Below are positions 8,425 to 16,558 of a stretch of 64,000 bases of DNA, piece after piece. The first letter of the stretch is position 1. Every line of letters begins with the position of its first letter. Source of the DNA: Chitinophagaceae bacterium (GTDB lineage: Bacteria > Bacteroidota > Bacteroidia > Chitinophagales > Chitinophagaceae). The DNA is taken from positions 1 through 64,000 of the forward strand of contig JAEUVK010000188.1 in the NCBI GenBank assembly GCA_016787135.1, in the 5' to 3' direction. The notes beneath the pieces are model-generated. The model was not told the DNA's origin. It was given only the letters and a program-made list of their open reading frames with translations, and made no database searches. The translations under genes and the position numbers were made by a program.

Positions 8425-8742
8425 ATGGCTACAGGTAAAACATTTGACCTATTTAGAAAAACCGGTATCGCCGAGGGTATTTCCTTTATTGTTCTGTTAT
8501 TAATAGCAATGCCACTAAAATATTTTGCAGGCTTACCGGTAGCGGTGACGATAGTTGGCTCCATTCATGGAATTCTATTCATAGCCTATCTGGTATTGGC
8601 ATGGGAAGCCAGGAATGAACCTGTGGTAGTTAAATGGAAAAAGCCTGTTGCCTGGATGGCTACCTGTTTTATCGCTTCCATACTTCCTTTCGGGCCTTTT
8701 GTACTGGAAAACCGCCTGAAAAAAGAGCAGGTAATGTTATAA
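8425..8742 (+). CDS. DUF3817 integral membrane protein
   Basis: A 105-residue protein matching the DUF3817 family pattern: FRKTGIAEGISFIVLL near the start, GSIHGILFIAYL in the middle and an ILPFGPFVLENRLKK end. About three transmembrane segments (residues ~15-35, 42-62, 75-95). In other bacteria the family is found alone or fused to transporters; its biochemical role is not established. It may be co-transcribed with mqnC, and a strong terminator at 8887-8917 closes the unit. Confidence 0.85.
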   Translation: MATGKTFDLFRKTGIAEGISFIVLLLIAMPLKYFAGLPVAVTIVGSIHGILFIAYLVLAWEARNEPVVVKWKKPVAWMATCFIASILPFGPFVLENRLKKEQVML

Positions 8743-8784
8743 AAATAATGTCGGCCTTTAATAACTTTATTACTCACCAAATAA

Positions 8785-8917
8785 AAAGGAGGTATTCATG
8801 ACATCTGCAGTATATTCATGGAAACCTTTGGTCGGTATCGCCTGACCGGGTTGTTCCATTAAAATATCTGTGACACAAATGTGTCTGCCATTCAGGTCAA
8901 ATCTGGGTGGCTTTTTT
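8785..8917 (+). ncRNA. Structured plus-strand tail or small RNA with a 15-codon mini-ORF
   Basis: Between the DUF3817 gene and the next, oppositely oriented gene is a stretch with several hairpins: GGTC/GACC around 8830-8846, the palindrome GACACA-AA-TGTGTC around 8872-8885, and the terminator at 8887-8917. Inside it, a textbook Shine-Dalgarno AGGAGGT (8788-8794 area) sits a few bases before ATG at 8798. This opens a 15-residue frame (MTSAVYSWKPLVGIA, stop 8843-8845). Strong SD sites are unusual in Bacteroidota. It could be a 3'-UTR-derived small RNA, a tiny peptide gene, or coincidence. Confidence 0.35.
8887..8917 (+). terminator. Intrinsic terminator after mqnC-DUF3817 unit
   Basis: A nine-base-pair stem, GCCATTCAG (8887-8895) with CTGGGTGGC (8903-8911) allowing two G-U pairs, a 7-base loop and six T residues at 8912-8917. 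Clear rho-independent form on the plus strand only. Confidence 0.8.
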
Positions 8918-8941
8918 GTTAGAAAATGAAAGAAAAGAGTT

Positions 8942-11332
8942 TTACTCCATGATCTGTTCGATATGAGCCAGTCTTCCATCAGTGGTCATTCCTTCTATCA
9001 CTACACGAAAAGCTTTGCTTACATCATTGTTATAAAAGCGAAGAACGGTTTCCCTTTTTTGCGGGGCCAGGATCACCGAAGGGTTCCAGTATAGGGTGGT
9101 GCGCAGGTCACGCTGTTCATTGCCCTGTTTGAATGTACTATAGTTCGGGGAATAAAACTCTTTGATCGCTGTATATCCAAAGATCTTATGGTTGGCCAAT
9201 CCTTTCCCGGGTTCCTGTTTTACATCATCACCGCGTCTTGTGTAGATAGCAATAGCGCCATTACCTCCATTAAAGCCCCCCATAAAAGGCGGACGGAATA
9301 CTTTAATGTAAGCCACGTCATTCACACTGATAGAAGAAATAAAGTTCGCATCCGTGGCTACTTCGTCAAGATACAACTGGGGAGAACCGCCACGCCATTG
9401 CAAGGTAGGGGGATTGCTTCCTGTATTTACCTGCAAACCAGCCACTTTTCCCTGCAGGTAATTGAAGATATTGACGGAGCTGACCGCTAAGGGGTCATTC
9501 AAAAGGTCGAACTGGTATCCATCCCCTCCGCTGAAAAGACCGGAAGCATACTTTTCATCCATTAGCTGAACAGGCGTTTTACCCTTACTTCTTACCGTTA
9601 CATTCTCCAGTGTTTTTATCTTGAACTCGTTTGCAATATCATTTGCCTCATCGGCCAGTAGCCACTGACGGTATGAACCTGCCGTATCATTCCATAATGT
9701 GTTAGCGTTAGCCACCGGTACAGTGATAGATGGCGCCGGCAGCCTATCTGTCATGAACTGAACAGATGCATCACCCAGTCCTTTTCCTTTTTGAAACTGG
9801 TAATGTACATGCGCTGTATCAAACAGAATAACAGATGGGTCTTTAAAACTGCCGTCAGGTTTTACCGGGGCCAATACGAATTTTCCCTGTGCATCTTTTT
9901 GCCTGACGATTAAAATAATCTCTGTACCTGGAGCTATTTGTCCCGGCATTACACCATACACTTTTCCTGACAACGACATATAGGCTGTATCTCTTTCAAA
10001 CTTCAGCTTTGGTGTTTTACCGGCGATCACCTCCTCCCATTTATAACGTCGCCAGCCATGTGTCAGCATGATCAGGTCAAGATGCTGCCTGGTGGAATCA
10101 CTGTTATTGGAAAAATAATAAGCCGGGTTATAAATGTCGCCTTTCAATTCGCTGCTCAGTAACAGGTGTGATACGATATTGCTGCTGCTGTCAGTTCCTA
10201 TCGCCACATCTGTGACAGCAACTGACAGGTTAGCAATTAGACTATCGGGGATGGCGATTTTTATTTCATTCCTGGCCCTTTTATTCAATCCCCAGTGCTG
10301 CACTTCCATTTCCGGCTGAAAGCGGTAGTCCTCATTATTCACAAAAGTGATACGTTCTGCCAATGCTTTCCAGTTCTTATCAAAAACGGTGATCGTCAGT
10401 ATGCCACTTGGCAACTGTATGGTTGGGATGGTCGCTTTTATAAAAGTACCGTTTGTTGCTCTGGCTATTTTAAAAGCCTGATGCTGGTGCATTGTACCTA
10501 CTACATGTAATGTATCTGAAGATGCCGCCGTTTCGGGTGTATAACGTATTGTAAGACTCTGGCTGGTTTCGGATACAGTCACCTGCAACGATATACCTGT
10601 TTGTTTCATTGGGGGTAGCGGGGTGTTACGTTCAACATTTTTCTCATCCCTCCATTTTACCATATAACCGGCGCCTTGTACAGGTACGAAAGAAAAAACT
10701 CCCATGCCATCATGCACAGACCGGATACTGTCAACTTTTTTACCCTGGTTATCGAGAATGACCCCTTTTACTCTGACAGGCTTTCCCCATTGATCATTCG
10801 CCTTAAAAGCAACCTTGTTATAAATACCGGCAATAATATCTCCCCCTTCGGGAAAAAAGACCAGCGTGGGGACCGGTGGATTTTTAGTTGTCGCGGGAGC
10901 GGGGTTCCGGTTAATGATCCTGATCGTTTTACTATATAAAAACGCAGAATCAAAATTTAGCATCCATTTGGTATAGGCCCTTACATAAATATAATTTCCT
11001 CTATACTCTGTTGGTATCTCAAATTGCCCGTTCGTAACCGCGTCGACTATCGGACTGACGGTGTGCTGCAAGAGATTCCCCTTATCATCGATCCAGTCAA
11101 CATATAATGACTTGCTTTCATCCGCCGGGAATACTTCGCTCATCATATAGGCCTTGAACCAGATCGTTTCGCCGGCAGCATAAGCCGGCTTGTCATAATG
11201 CAGGTAGGTCTTTTCCGGGTTATATTTTTCTGCATACTTTACGATTCCGGCATCAATATCCTGTGCGTTGGGTGCAAAAGCCAGTAAACAAATAAGTGAA
11301 GTACCACTAATGTATTTTAAAGCAGTCCGCAT
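8942..11332 (-). CDS. Exported MG2-type/TonB-plug-domain surface protein
   Basis: About 796 residues with a signal peptide (MRTALKYISGTSLICLLAFA, cleavage near NAQ). The N-terminal ~250 residues look like the macroglobulin-type MG2 and beta-sandwich repeats of many Bacteroidota proteins (YLHYDKPAYAAGETIWFKAY). Near residues 575-700 is a TonB receptor plug-like domain (NIFNYLQGKVAGLQV, YLDEVATDANFI, GAIAIYTRRG). There is no long beta-barrel, so this is not a full TonB-dependent receptor. Such plug-only proteins are widespread in Chitinophagaceae, with unknown function. The response regulator/kinase genes lie just upstream on the same strand. An ATG four codons upstream (11344) is the alternative start. 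Confidence 0.8.
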   Translation of the reverse strand: MRTALKYISGTSLICLLAFAPNAQDIDAGIVKYAEKYNPEKTYLHYDKPAYAAGETIWFKAYMMSEVFPADESKSLYVDWIDDKGNLLQHTVSPIVDAVTNGQFEIPTEYRGNYIYVRAYTKWMLNFDSAFLYSKTIRIINRNPAPATTKNPPVPTLVFFPEGGDIIAGIYNKVAFKANDQWGKPVRVKGVILDNQGKKVDSIRSVHDGMGVFSFVPVQGAGYMVKWRDEKNVERNTPLPPMKQTGISLQVTVSETSQSLTIRYTPETAASSDTLHVVGTMHQHQAFKIARATNGTFIKATIPTIQLPSGILTITVFDKNWKALAERITFVNNEDYRFQPEMEVQHWGLNKRARNEIKIAIPDSLIANLSVAVTDVAIGTDSSSNIVSHLLLSSELKGDIYNPAYYFSNNSDSTRQHLDLIMLTHGWRRYKWEEVIAGKTPKLKFERDTAYMSLSGKVYGVMPGQIAPGTEIILIVRQKDAQGKFVLAPVKPDGSFKDPSVILFDTAHVHYQFQKGKGLGDASVQFMTDRLPAPSITVPVANANTLWNDTAGSYRQWLLADEANDIANEFKIKTLENVTVRSKGKTPVQLMDEKYASGLFSGGDGYQFDLLNDPLAVSSVNIFNYLQGKVAGLQVNTGSNPPTLQWRGGSPQLYLDEVATDANFISSISVNDVAYIKVFRPPFMGGFNGGNGAIAIYTRRGDDVKQEPGKGLANHKIFGYTAIKEFYSPNYSTFKQGNEQRDLRTTLYWNPSVILAPQKRETVLRFYNNDVSKAFRVVIEGMTTDGRLAHIEQIME

Positions 11333-11419
11333 ATACCAATTCATACCTGAAATTACAGCACAGAGGCAATCTAATGAAGAGGTTAACAGTTTTACAACAA
11401 AATATTTTTTATAGATTGA

Positions 11420-12115
11420 TCAATGGCTTAGACTAAACCGGTATCCCACTTTATGGATCGTCTCGATATTTACCGATGGTTCTGAAGCCAGCATCTTTCT
11501 CAGCCTCGCCAGGAATACATCCATACTCCTTCCCAGAAAAAAATCATTCTTTCCCCATACATGCACCAATATATCTTCCCGTTTCAGCACTTTATTAGCG
11601 TGTTCGCAAAGGAAAGTAAGCAATTCCGCTTCCCTTTGCGTAAGTGTTATTGTTTCATTCTCCGCAGACAATCTCAAATCCTCAGGTATGAATGTGAAAC
11701 GGCCAATCTTATAAGAACGTTGTGCCTCGCTATTGATAAGCAGCCTATTTCGCCTGATAAATACATTGATCCTTGACAAAAGCTCTTTCATACTGAAAGG
11801 TTTGACAATATAATCATCAGCGCCAATTGCAAAACCCTTTAGCTTGTCTTCTTCCAGCGATTTGGCTGTAAGAAATAAGATAGGAACTATGTCACTTTTC
11901 TGCCTGATCTTTTTGGCGAGACTGAAGCCGTCGCGATAAGGCATGTTGACATCGAGGATGCAAAGATCGGGATCTGCCTTCTGGTAATAGTCCCATGCCG
12001 CTTCCCCATCCGGGCAATTAATTACCTGAAAACCGGCTTCCTCCAGGTTGTCTTTTATAATAAAACCGAGCTGAAGGTCATCTTCAGCCACCAGTATTTT
12101 TATTTTTTGCTGCAT
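11420..12115 (-). CDS. OmpR/PhoB-family response regulator
   Basis: A 231-residue two-component regulator. The receiver domain (residues 1-120) has acidic Glu11/Asp12/Asp13, phospho-acceptor Asp55 in CILDVNMP, a Thr in LFLTAKS and Lys in YIVKPFS. The C-terminal winged-helix DNA-binding domain (about 135-228) includes LTQREAELLTFLCEHANKVL and ends with the IETIHKVGYRF beta-hairpin. It lies downstream of its kinase gene with 9 bases between, so the pair forms one operon. The target genes are unknown; the TonB-plug protein immediately downstream is a candidate. Confidence 0.95.
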   Translation of the reverse strand: MQQKIKILVAEDDLQLGFIIKDNLEEAGFQVINCPDGEAAWDYYQKADPDLCILDVNMPYRDGFSLAKKIRQKSDIVPILFLTAKSLEEDKLKGFAIGADDYIVKPFSMKELLSRINVFIRRNRLLINSEAQRSYKIGRFTFIPEDLRLSAENETITLTQREAELLTFLCEHANKVLKREDILVHVWGKNDFFLGRSMDVFLARLRKMLASEPSVNIETIHKVGYRFSLSH

Positions 12116-12124
12116 ACAGTAAAT

Positions 12125-13405
12125 TTATCCGGCAGGTAATTCCACAATAAATGTACTCCCTTTGCCCGGTTCGCTTTCCACCTTGATCCTGCCGCCGTGT
12201 TCCGTAACAATTTTTTTAACAAACGAAAGTCCGATACCAAATCCTTTAGAAGCATAAGCTTCCTCTTTCCTGATCCTGAAAAATTTCCTGAACAGGTTTT
12301 TTATCTGCCTTTTTTCAATACCGATCCCATTATCTTTCACTGAAACCAGAATATGATCGCCCCTATTCTGCACAGTAACAATGATCTTCGGGTCTTTTGA
12401 ATATTTTATAGCATTATCCAGCAGGTTCATAATAACTATGATCAAATAATCTTTATTGGCATTGAGAAAAGGGTTTGATGTATTCAATTCAAGCGTAAGA
12501 TTTGCCTTTCTTTCATTGATAAGCGGTGCAAGATTAGTCACTGCTGTTTCTATCAATTCATGAATATTCACTCTTTGTTTTGAAAAATGCAAATGGCCTG
12601 ATTCGATATATGCAAAATTCAAAAGTTTTTCTGTCTGGCTTTTCAGGTAGGCGGCCTGGTATTCAACTATGCCGGCATACGTTGCAAGTTTTTCCGGTTT
12701 TCCGGCAATGGCAGGGTCCTTCAATACCTCTGCAGCGAGACTGATCACCGATACCGGTGTTTTGAACTCATGTGTAAAGTTGTGAATGAAATCCTTTTGT
12801 GTTTCGTTCAAAAATTTCTGCCGGTAAAAATAATACAGGCTGGCACTGAAAAGGATAAGCACCAGCAGTAGTAGTGCGCTGCTGATGATCCAGAAATTCA
12901 TTTGTGCCAGTATATATTGCTGGCGGTTGGGAAAGAACAATGTGAGATGATCATACTCCCGGTTCAGCAGCGGTATTGCCGATGATTGCTTTTTTGCTGC
13001 CTTCGTACCTGCTGACTTCAGAACACCTGTATAAATATACTTTCCGGAAGCAGAATTATAGATACCTATATGGCAATCTGTAAATATGCCAAAGTCCTCC
13101 AGTTCATATTGAAGGTAACTTACAAGAGAATCATGATTTACAGGCAGGATAAGACGGGCAAGATAGAGATGGGCCTCCGGCTTTTCGATCAGCTCATTAA
13201 GATGTGAATAATTATAATTACTGGCATTTATATCCTCATATAAACCCCTGATCGTTTTGATAACGCTCTGATCAAATTCTTTCTGTTCTTTTCTGTAAAC
13301 TTTTTTCAGCCATACTAATTGAAAAACAATAATAGCAGCGATCACCAGTGTGCTGATGAACATTCCAAGACGAATGGCGGACGAACGTATGGAGAGAGTA
13401 ACCAT
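12125..13405 (-). CDS. Membrane sensor histidine kinase
   Basis: A 426-residue kinase with two membrane segments (about residues 10-33 and 170-192) flanking a periplasmic sensor region of ~135 residues with no recognised domain. The HisKA dimerisation domain has the phospho-accepting His in FTHEFKTPVSVISL (~residue 213). HATPase boxes follow: N box LLDNAIKYSKD, G1 DNGIGIEKR, G2 GFGIGLSFVKK. ATG at 13405 is preferred over an upstream TTG. It is first in an operon with the OmpR-type regulator. A GAACTTTG sequence just upstream is one mismatch from a -7 box. Confidence 0.95.
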   Translation of the reverse strand: MVTLSIRSSAIRLGMFISTLVIAAIIVFQLVWLKKVYRKEQKEFDQSVIKTIRGLYEDINASNYNYSHLNELIEKPEAHLYLARLILPVNHDSLVSYLQYELEDFGIFTDCHIGIYNSASGKYIYTGVLKSAGTKAAKKQSSAIPLLNREYDHLTLFFPNRQQYILAQMNFWIISSALLLLVLILFSASLYYFYRQKFLNETQKDFIHNFTHEFKTPVSVISLAAEVLKDPAIAGKPEKLATYAGIVEYQAAYLKSQTEKLLNFAYIESGHLHFSKQRVNIHELIETAVTNLAPLINERKANLTLELNTSNPFLNANKDYLIIVIMNLLDNAIKYSKDPKIIVTVQNRGDHILVSVKDNGIGIEKRQIKNLFRKFFRIRKEEAYASKGFGIGLSFVKKIVTEHGGRIKVESEPGKGSTFIVELPAG

Positions 13406-13470
13406 AAAAGACAATTACTGCAAAGTTCTGTCGGATACAGGAAGATTGAACAAATTAATTACAGCCGGAT

Positions 13471-13504
13471 AATTAAAAAGACGATCTCCTGGGAAGAGAC
13501 CGTC
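13471..13504 (-). terminator. Intrinsic terminator after the small basic protein gene
   Basis: Minus strand: GACGGTCTC (13496-13504) pairs with GAGATCGTC (13480-13488) including one G-U pair, 7-base loop, then TTTTTAATT (13471-13479). It lies 30 bases past the stop codon. Confidence 0.8.
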
Positions 13505-13533
13505 CTTGCCGAAACCACTAACCATCGAGACTG

Positions 13534-13782
13534 TTACTTACTGACGGGTTTTACGGATTTATGTTTCTTAGTATGCTTCCTTTTGATAGCAGCCGCACCA
13601 GTATTTGTTTTTTTCACAGGGGCGGATGGGCTGACAGCAGCCGTTGTGGAAGCTGTTTTCATTGCCGGTTTATTCATTTTTGCAACAGGGTTTGAAGTGC
13701 TTGTTTTTTTAGGAGTCGCCTGTGCGTTAACGGCTCCGGCTACCAGCATCAATGCTATTACCGGGATAATGTACTTTTTCAT
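13534..13782 (-). CDS. Small Lys/Thr/Ala-rich secreted protein
   Basis: An 82-residue product with a clear signal peptide (MKKYIIPVIALMLVAGAVNAQ). The mature part is low-complexity and strongly basic (AAAIKRKHTKKHKSVKPVSK at the end), with many Thr, Ser, Pro and Ala. Start at ATG 13782 is chosen because the signal peptide begins there; a longer frame upstream would put 49 unlikely residues before it. Similar short basic exported proteins occur in many Bacteroidota, but the function is unknown. It has its own terminator. Confidence 0.7.
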   Translation of the reverse strand: MKKYIIPVIALMLVAGAVNAQATPKKTSTSNPVAKMNKPAMKTASTTAAVSPSAPVKKTNTGAAAIKRKHTKKHKSVKPVSK

Positions 13783-13953
13783 GATTACTTTTTTTAGTTG
13801 AAAAATTGATACCGCTAATTTGGATGATTCATTTTTCTTAACCGAGAAAATGAAACCGCTTAACCGGGGATTAACATGCCTTAACAAGTCATGTCTGTAA
13901 CACTGTTTCCGCTTTACTTCGCTAAACAATTTCTTTCAGAAGAGAGGTTGAAA

Positions 13954-13974
13954 GAAAAAAGGCAGCTCCTGCCA
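13954..13974 (-). terminator. Intrinsic terminator after the helical-repeat gene
   Basis: Minus strand: GGCAG-GAG-CTGCC followed by TTTTTTC. Stem 13961-13965/13969-13973, T run 13955-13960, 26 bases after the stop at 14000. Confidence 0.75.
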
Positions 13975-13999
13975 AATAAAAGTGATAAAAGAGGGTTAG

Positions 14000-15556
14000 T
14001 TACCCGTCAATCCTCCTTTTGCTTTGCAGGTATTTATCATGGATGATAGTGCTCATTGGCTTTTCATATACTTTGCTTTCCAACCATGAGATAATATCGA
14101 GGTAGGCAAAGGCCCTTGTTTCAAACCGGTTCTTTTCCAGGTATTTTACTTTATGCAGCAGTTTTTCCAACTCCGGCCTTATTTTTCTGGCCGGCACACC
14201 AAATGATTGACGCAGGAACTTGAGCATTTCTTCTTCAATCACAGTAAGATTCTCCTTTTTAGCCATGAAGCGATATACTGATCTCGCCAGTGACTCGATG
14301 ATATCAATATTACCAAGCTCGTAATGCGCCAGCAGGTGAACAAGCCGTGAATAGCTTTGCAGGTCATCGCGTAGATCGGTATTGTCATTAATGATCTTTT
14401 GCAGGTAATCAATAGATGTCTCATAATCACCACTGCCGAAATAAAGAATGGCGATCTTATAATTCACTACCAATATCCTGTGGGTGTCTATAAACAAAGA
14501 ATTCTCTTTTAGCCCTTTTTCAATACCCGGCACCAGCGTTAACCCTTCTTTGAACGTTCCCATCATCGAATGCTGGTTGATCTTTGCACTGGCGATATAT
14601 ACAAACGACTGGATACGGAAACTGTCGTTCTCCACTACCCTGGGTGTTTTGGAGAATTCTTCGAACACTTTCAGAATTTTTTCAAACTGATTGAAATTGC
14701 GAAGGTCGAAATGCGCATTCAGCAGGTTATGCAGTCCTTTTATATAGTGGCCGGTTTCGACCCGTATCATCAGCGGCTGCTCCTGGAAAAGGTTTATCCA
14801 TTTCTGGGAATAGCGGTAGTAGATCAGGAAATTCTGCCGGATAAAAGCATACCATGTATAACTCTGATAGAGATATAATCTTTCATAAAACCCTGTCTGT
14901 TCCCATGCTTTTGGGGGCAGGTGGTCTTTCATGAATTGAATGACCTGTGTTTCATCTTTTTCATTTCTGGCGTGGCCATATTTAATAAACCATCCATATA
15001 GTTGCAAAGCAAGATTTGAAAGCCTGGCGACCATATCAATATGTTCACCCACTTTAATTGCTTCGGCCGACAGTTCCTCGGCCCGGTTCATCATGCTGCG
15101 TGTGATATGCAGTGTTTCGATTCTTTTTTCCAATGCGATCACCAGCGTAAGAAAATTGAATTTTTGGTGAACTTTGGCCATTTCTTTTGCCTTATCCAAT
15201 ATTTTCAAGCTTTGTTGAAAAAGGCCCTTTTTGTAGAGGATATGTGCATAGTCAAATTGCTCATTTAATTGCAGATCGATACTGTCAGAGCTTTTTAAAA
15301 GCCGGAGACTGGCCAATATCTGCTTATAAAGATGGGCCTTTAGGTTATACAATTGCCTTTTTTCAGTACCGGGGAGTTTCTTCAGTAAAACCCGCTCGTC
15401 ATAATCTCCCATTTTGTCCACCGCGTCAAAAAGTTGGATGATCTTGAGGTCCTCTTTGGCCGAGCTGCGTTTGATATAAAGCTTAAAGTGTCTTTTTTCG
15501 GATTTTTCGAGTGACTTTATTAATTGAAATAATATATCTGAAGAGCGGTTGGGCAT
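14000..15556 (-). CDS. Conserved cytosolic helical-repeat (TPR-like) protein, unknown role
   Basis: A 518-residue protein that appears almost entirely alpha-helical, with many leucine/aromatic helix pairs spaced about 35-40 residues apart, as in TPR or similar solenoids. The start MPNRSSDILFQLIKSLEKSEKRHFKLY is of a type I recall from conserved Bacteroidota hypothetical proteins. No signal peptide, membrane segment or catalytic motif. A perfect TATTTTTG -7 box ends 4 bases before the ATG, suggesting a leaderless transcript. A scaffold or adaptor role is inference from the fold only. Confidence 0.8.
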   Translation of the reverse strand: MPNRSSDILFQLIKSLEKSEKRHFKLYIKRSSAKEDLKIIQLFDAVDKMGDYDERVLLKKLPGTEKRQLYNLKAHLYKQILASLRLLKSSDSIDLQLNEQFDYAHILYKKGLFQQSLKILDKAKEMAKVHQKFNFLTLVIALEKRIETLHITRSMMNRAEELSAEAIKVGEHIDMVARLSNLALQLYGWFIKYGHARNEKDETQVIQFMKDHLPPKAWEQTGFYERLYLYQSYTWYAFIRQNFLIYYRYSQKWINLFQEQPLMIRVETGHYIKGLHNLLNAHFDLRNFNQFEKILKVFEEFSKTPRVVENDSFRIQSFVYIASAKINQHSMMGTFKEGLTLVPGIEKGLKENSLFIDTHRILVVNYKIAILYFGSGDYETSIDYLQKIINDNTDLRDDLQSYSRLVHLLAHYELGNIDIIESLARSVYRFMAKKENLTVIEEEMLKFLRQSFGVPARKIRPELEKLLHKVKYLEKNRFETRAFAYLDIISWLESKVYEKPMSTIIHDKYLQSKRRIDG

Positions 15557-15560
15557 GGTA

Positions 15561-15568
15561 CAAAAATA
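15561..15568 (-). promoter_or_regulatory. -7 box abutting the start of the helical-repeat gene
   Basis: TATTTTTG on the minus strand is an exact TANNTTTG match with only four bases between it and the ATG (first base 15556). Transcription would begin at about the start codon. Confidence 0.4.
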
Positions 15569-15613
15569 TCAGGAAACGCAATACCAGAGCGGTTTTTATT
15601 AAAAAATAACCGT

Positions 15614-15643
15614 TTTGGCATACGTAAATCAACAATAAGTTGG
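15614..15643 (+). promoter_or_regulatory. Promoter of the structured RNA
   Basis: TTTG (15614-15617), 18-base spacer, TAAGTTGG (15636-15643). This is one mismatch from the Bacteroidota consensus TTTG-N19-TANNTTTG. Predicted start of transcription is about 15648-15651. Confidence 0.55.
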
Positions 15644-15648
15644 TTTGA

Positions 15649-15861
15649 GAGGCAAAAATGCCTGCCGTAGATTTGTGTTATCAAAGTTCTTCAAAGGCAG
15701 GCAATCGTTAGAAAGGCAAGCGGGTCAGAGGTCATCGAGATAAAGTGCCGATCTTACAGAACTAAAGCTGAGCGATCAGCAACCGAAAAAGATCATTCTA
15801 AGAATTTCATATGGCAAGCAATCGTTAGAGGTCAGTCCGTTTCTACGGAAGGGCCTTTTTT
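15649..15861 (+). ncRNA. Structured non-coding RNA of about 210 nt, family not identified
   Basis: This is the core of a 468-base gene-free stretch (15557-16024). It has its own promoter (15614-15643) and intrinsic terminator (15830-15861), and no good reading frame. Stems I can see: TGCCTGCC (15659-15666) with GGCAGGCA (15696-15703); GATCTT (15750-15755) with AAGATC (15789-15794), enclosing GCTGA-GCGA-TCAGC (15767-15780). A 17-base near-identical direct repeat GGCARGCAATCGTTAGA occurs at 15696-15712 and 15813-15829, so the 5' arm has two competing partners. Length is compatible with 6S RNA, but I see no proof. tmRNA, RNase P and SRP RNA signatures are absent. The remaining ~160 bases up to 16024 are AT-rich and contain only the likely promoter area of the asparaginase-like gene. 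Confidence 0.65.
15830..15861 (+). terminator. Terminator of the structured RNA
   Basis: GGTC-AG-TCCGT, loop TTCT, ACGGA-AG-GGCC, then TTTTTT. The outer and inner helices flank an AG/AG internal loop. A second inverted repeat AGGGCCT/AGGCCCT brackets the T tract. Confidence 0.8.
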
Positions 15862-16024
15862 GTTTTTAGGCCCTGCTAAAGTATGAGATAAAACAATTCA
15901 ATCGTAATTTTTTTTACTTTTTTTTAGCATTTCCTATTGCCTGAATAGGATTCCGGTATCCCTTTCCCCCCTTTTTCCTTTTACGAACCTGATTTATTTA
16001 TCTTCACAGCCTAACTGACATGCT

Positions 16025-16513
16025 ATGGCGATCCGCATTTTTATTACCGGGGGCACTTTTGATAAAGAATATAACGAACTGAACGGACAGCTATATTTTA
16101 AAGACACGCATATGCAGGACCTGCTGGAAATGGGCCGTTGCCGGATCGACACCGAGATCAGGACCCTGATGATGATAGACAGCCTTGAAATGACGAACGA
16201 GGACCGGGAACTCATCATTCACCAGTGTAACCAATGCGAGGAAACCCAAATAGTCATCACACATGGCACAGATACCATGAGTGAAACCGCTAAAGTACTG
16301 GCAGAGCATGTAAAGGGAAAGACAATAGTTTTATTCGGTGCCATGATCCCTATCAAGTTCGGTAGTTCTGATGGCCTCTTTAACCTGGGCAGTGCGTTAG
16401 CTTTTGTACAAACATTGCCCGCCGGCGTATATGTTGCCATGAATGGCCGTTATTTCCACGCTAATAATGTGAGAAAAAATAAACAAACCGGGATGTTTGA
16501 AGAAGTAAAATGA
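16025..16513 (+). CDS. Asparaginase-domain protein, N-terminal domain only
   Basis: A 162-residue protein equal to the N-terminal domain of type I/II L-asparaginases. The first catalytic Thr region is TGGTFDK (residues 8-14) and the second motif is THGTDTM at 79-85 (Thr-Asp pair). Then comes FGAMIPIKFGSSDGLFNLGSAL. Full asparaginases are ~330 residues; the C-terminal domain that completes the dimer active site is missing here, and the frame ends cleanly with no remnant downstream. Short free-standing forms occur in other bacteria, so this is likely a real gene, but true asparaginase activity is uncertain. Confidence 0.85.
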   Translation: MAIRIFITGGTFDKEYNELNGQLYFKDTHMQDLLEMGRCRIDTEIRTLMMIDSLEMTNEDRELIIHQCNQCEETQIVITHGTDTMSETAKVLAEHVKGKTIVLFGAMIPIKFGSSDGLFNLGSALAFVQTLPAGVYVAMNGRYFHANNVRKNKQTGMFEEVK

Positions 16514-16558
16514 ACGCAGCTAACCATATGTAACTGCGCCCATTTTGTAGCTGAAATA

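Noticed and set aside
15649..15861. Structured RNA considered as tmRNA, RNase P RNA or SRP RNA
   Set aside because: Too short for the first two, no terminal CCA or tag frame, no RNase P core motif, and no SRP GNAR-type loop and helix signature.
16515..16538. CGCAG/CTGCG hairpin after the asparaginase-like gene as terminator
   Set aside because: Five-base stem with a 14-base loop and only a weak T tract; not convincing.
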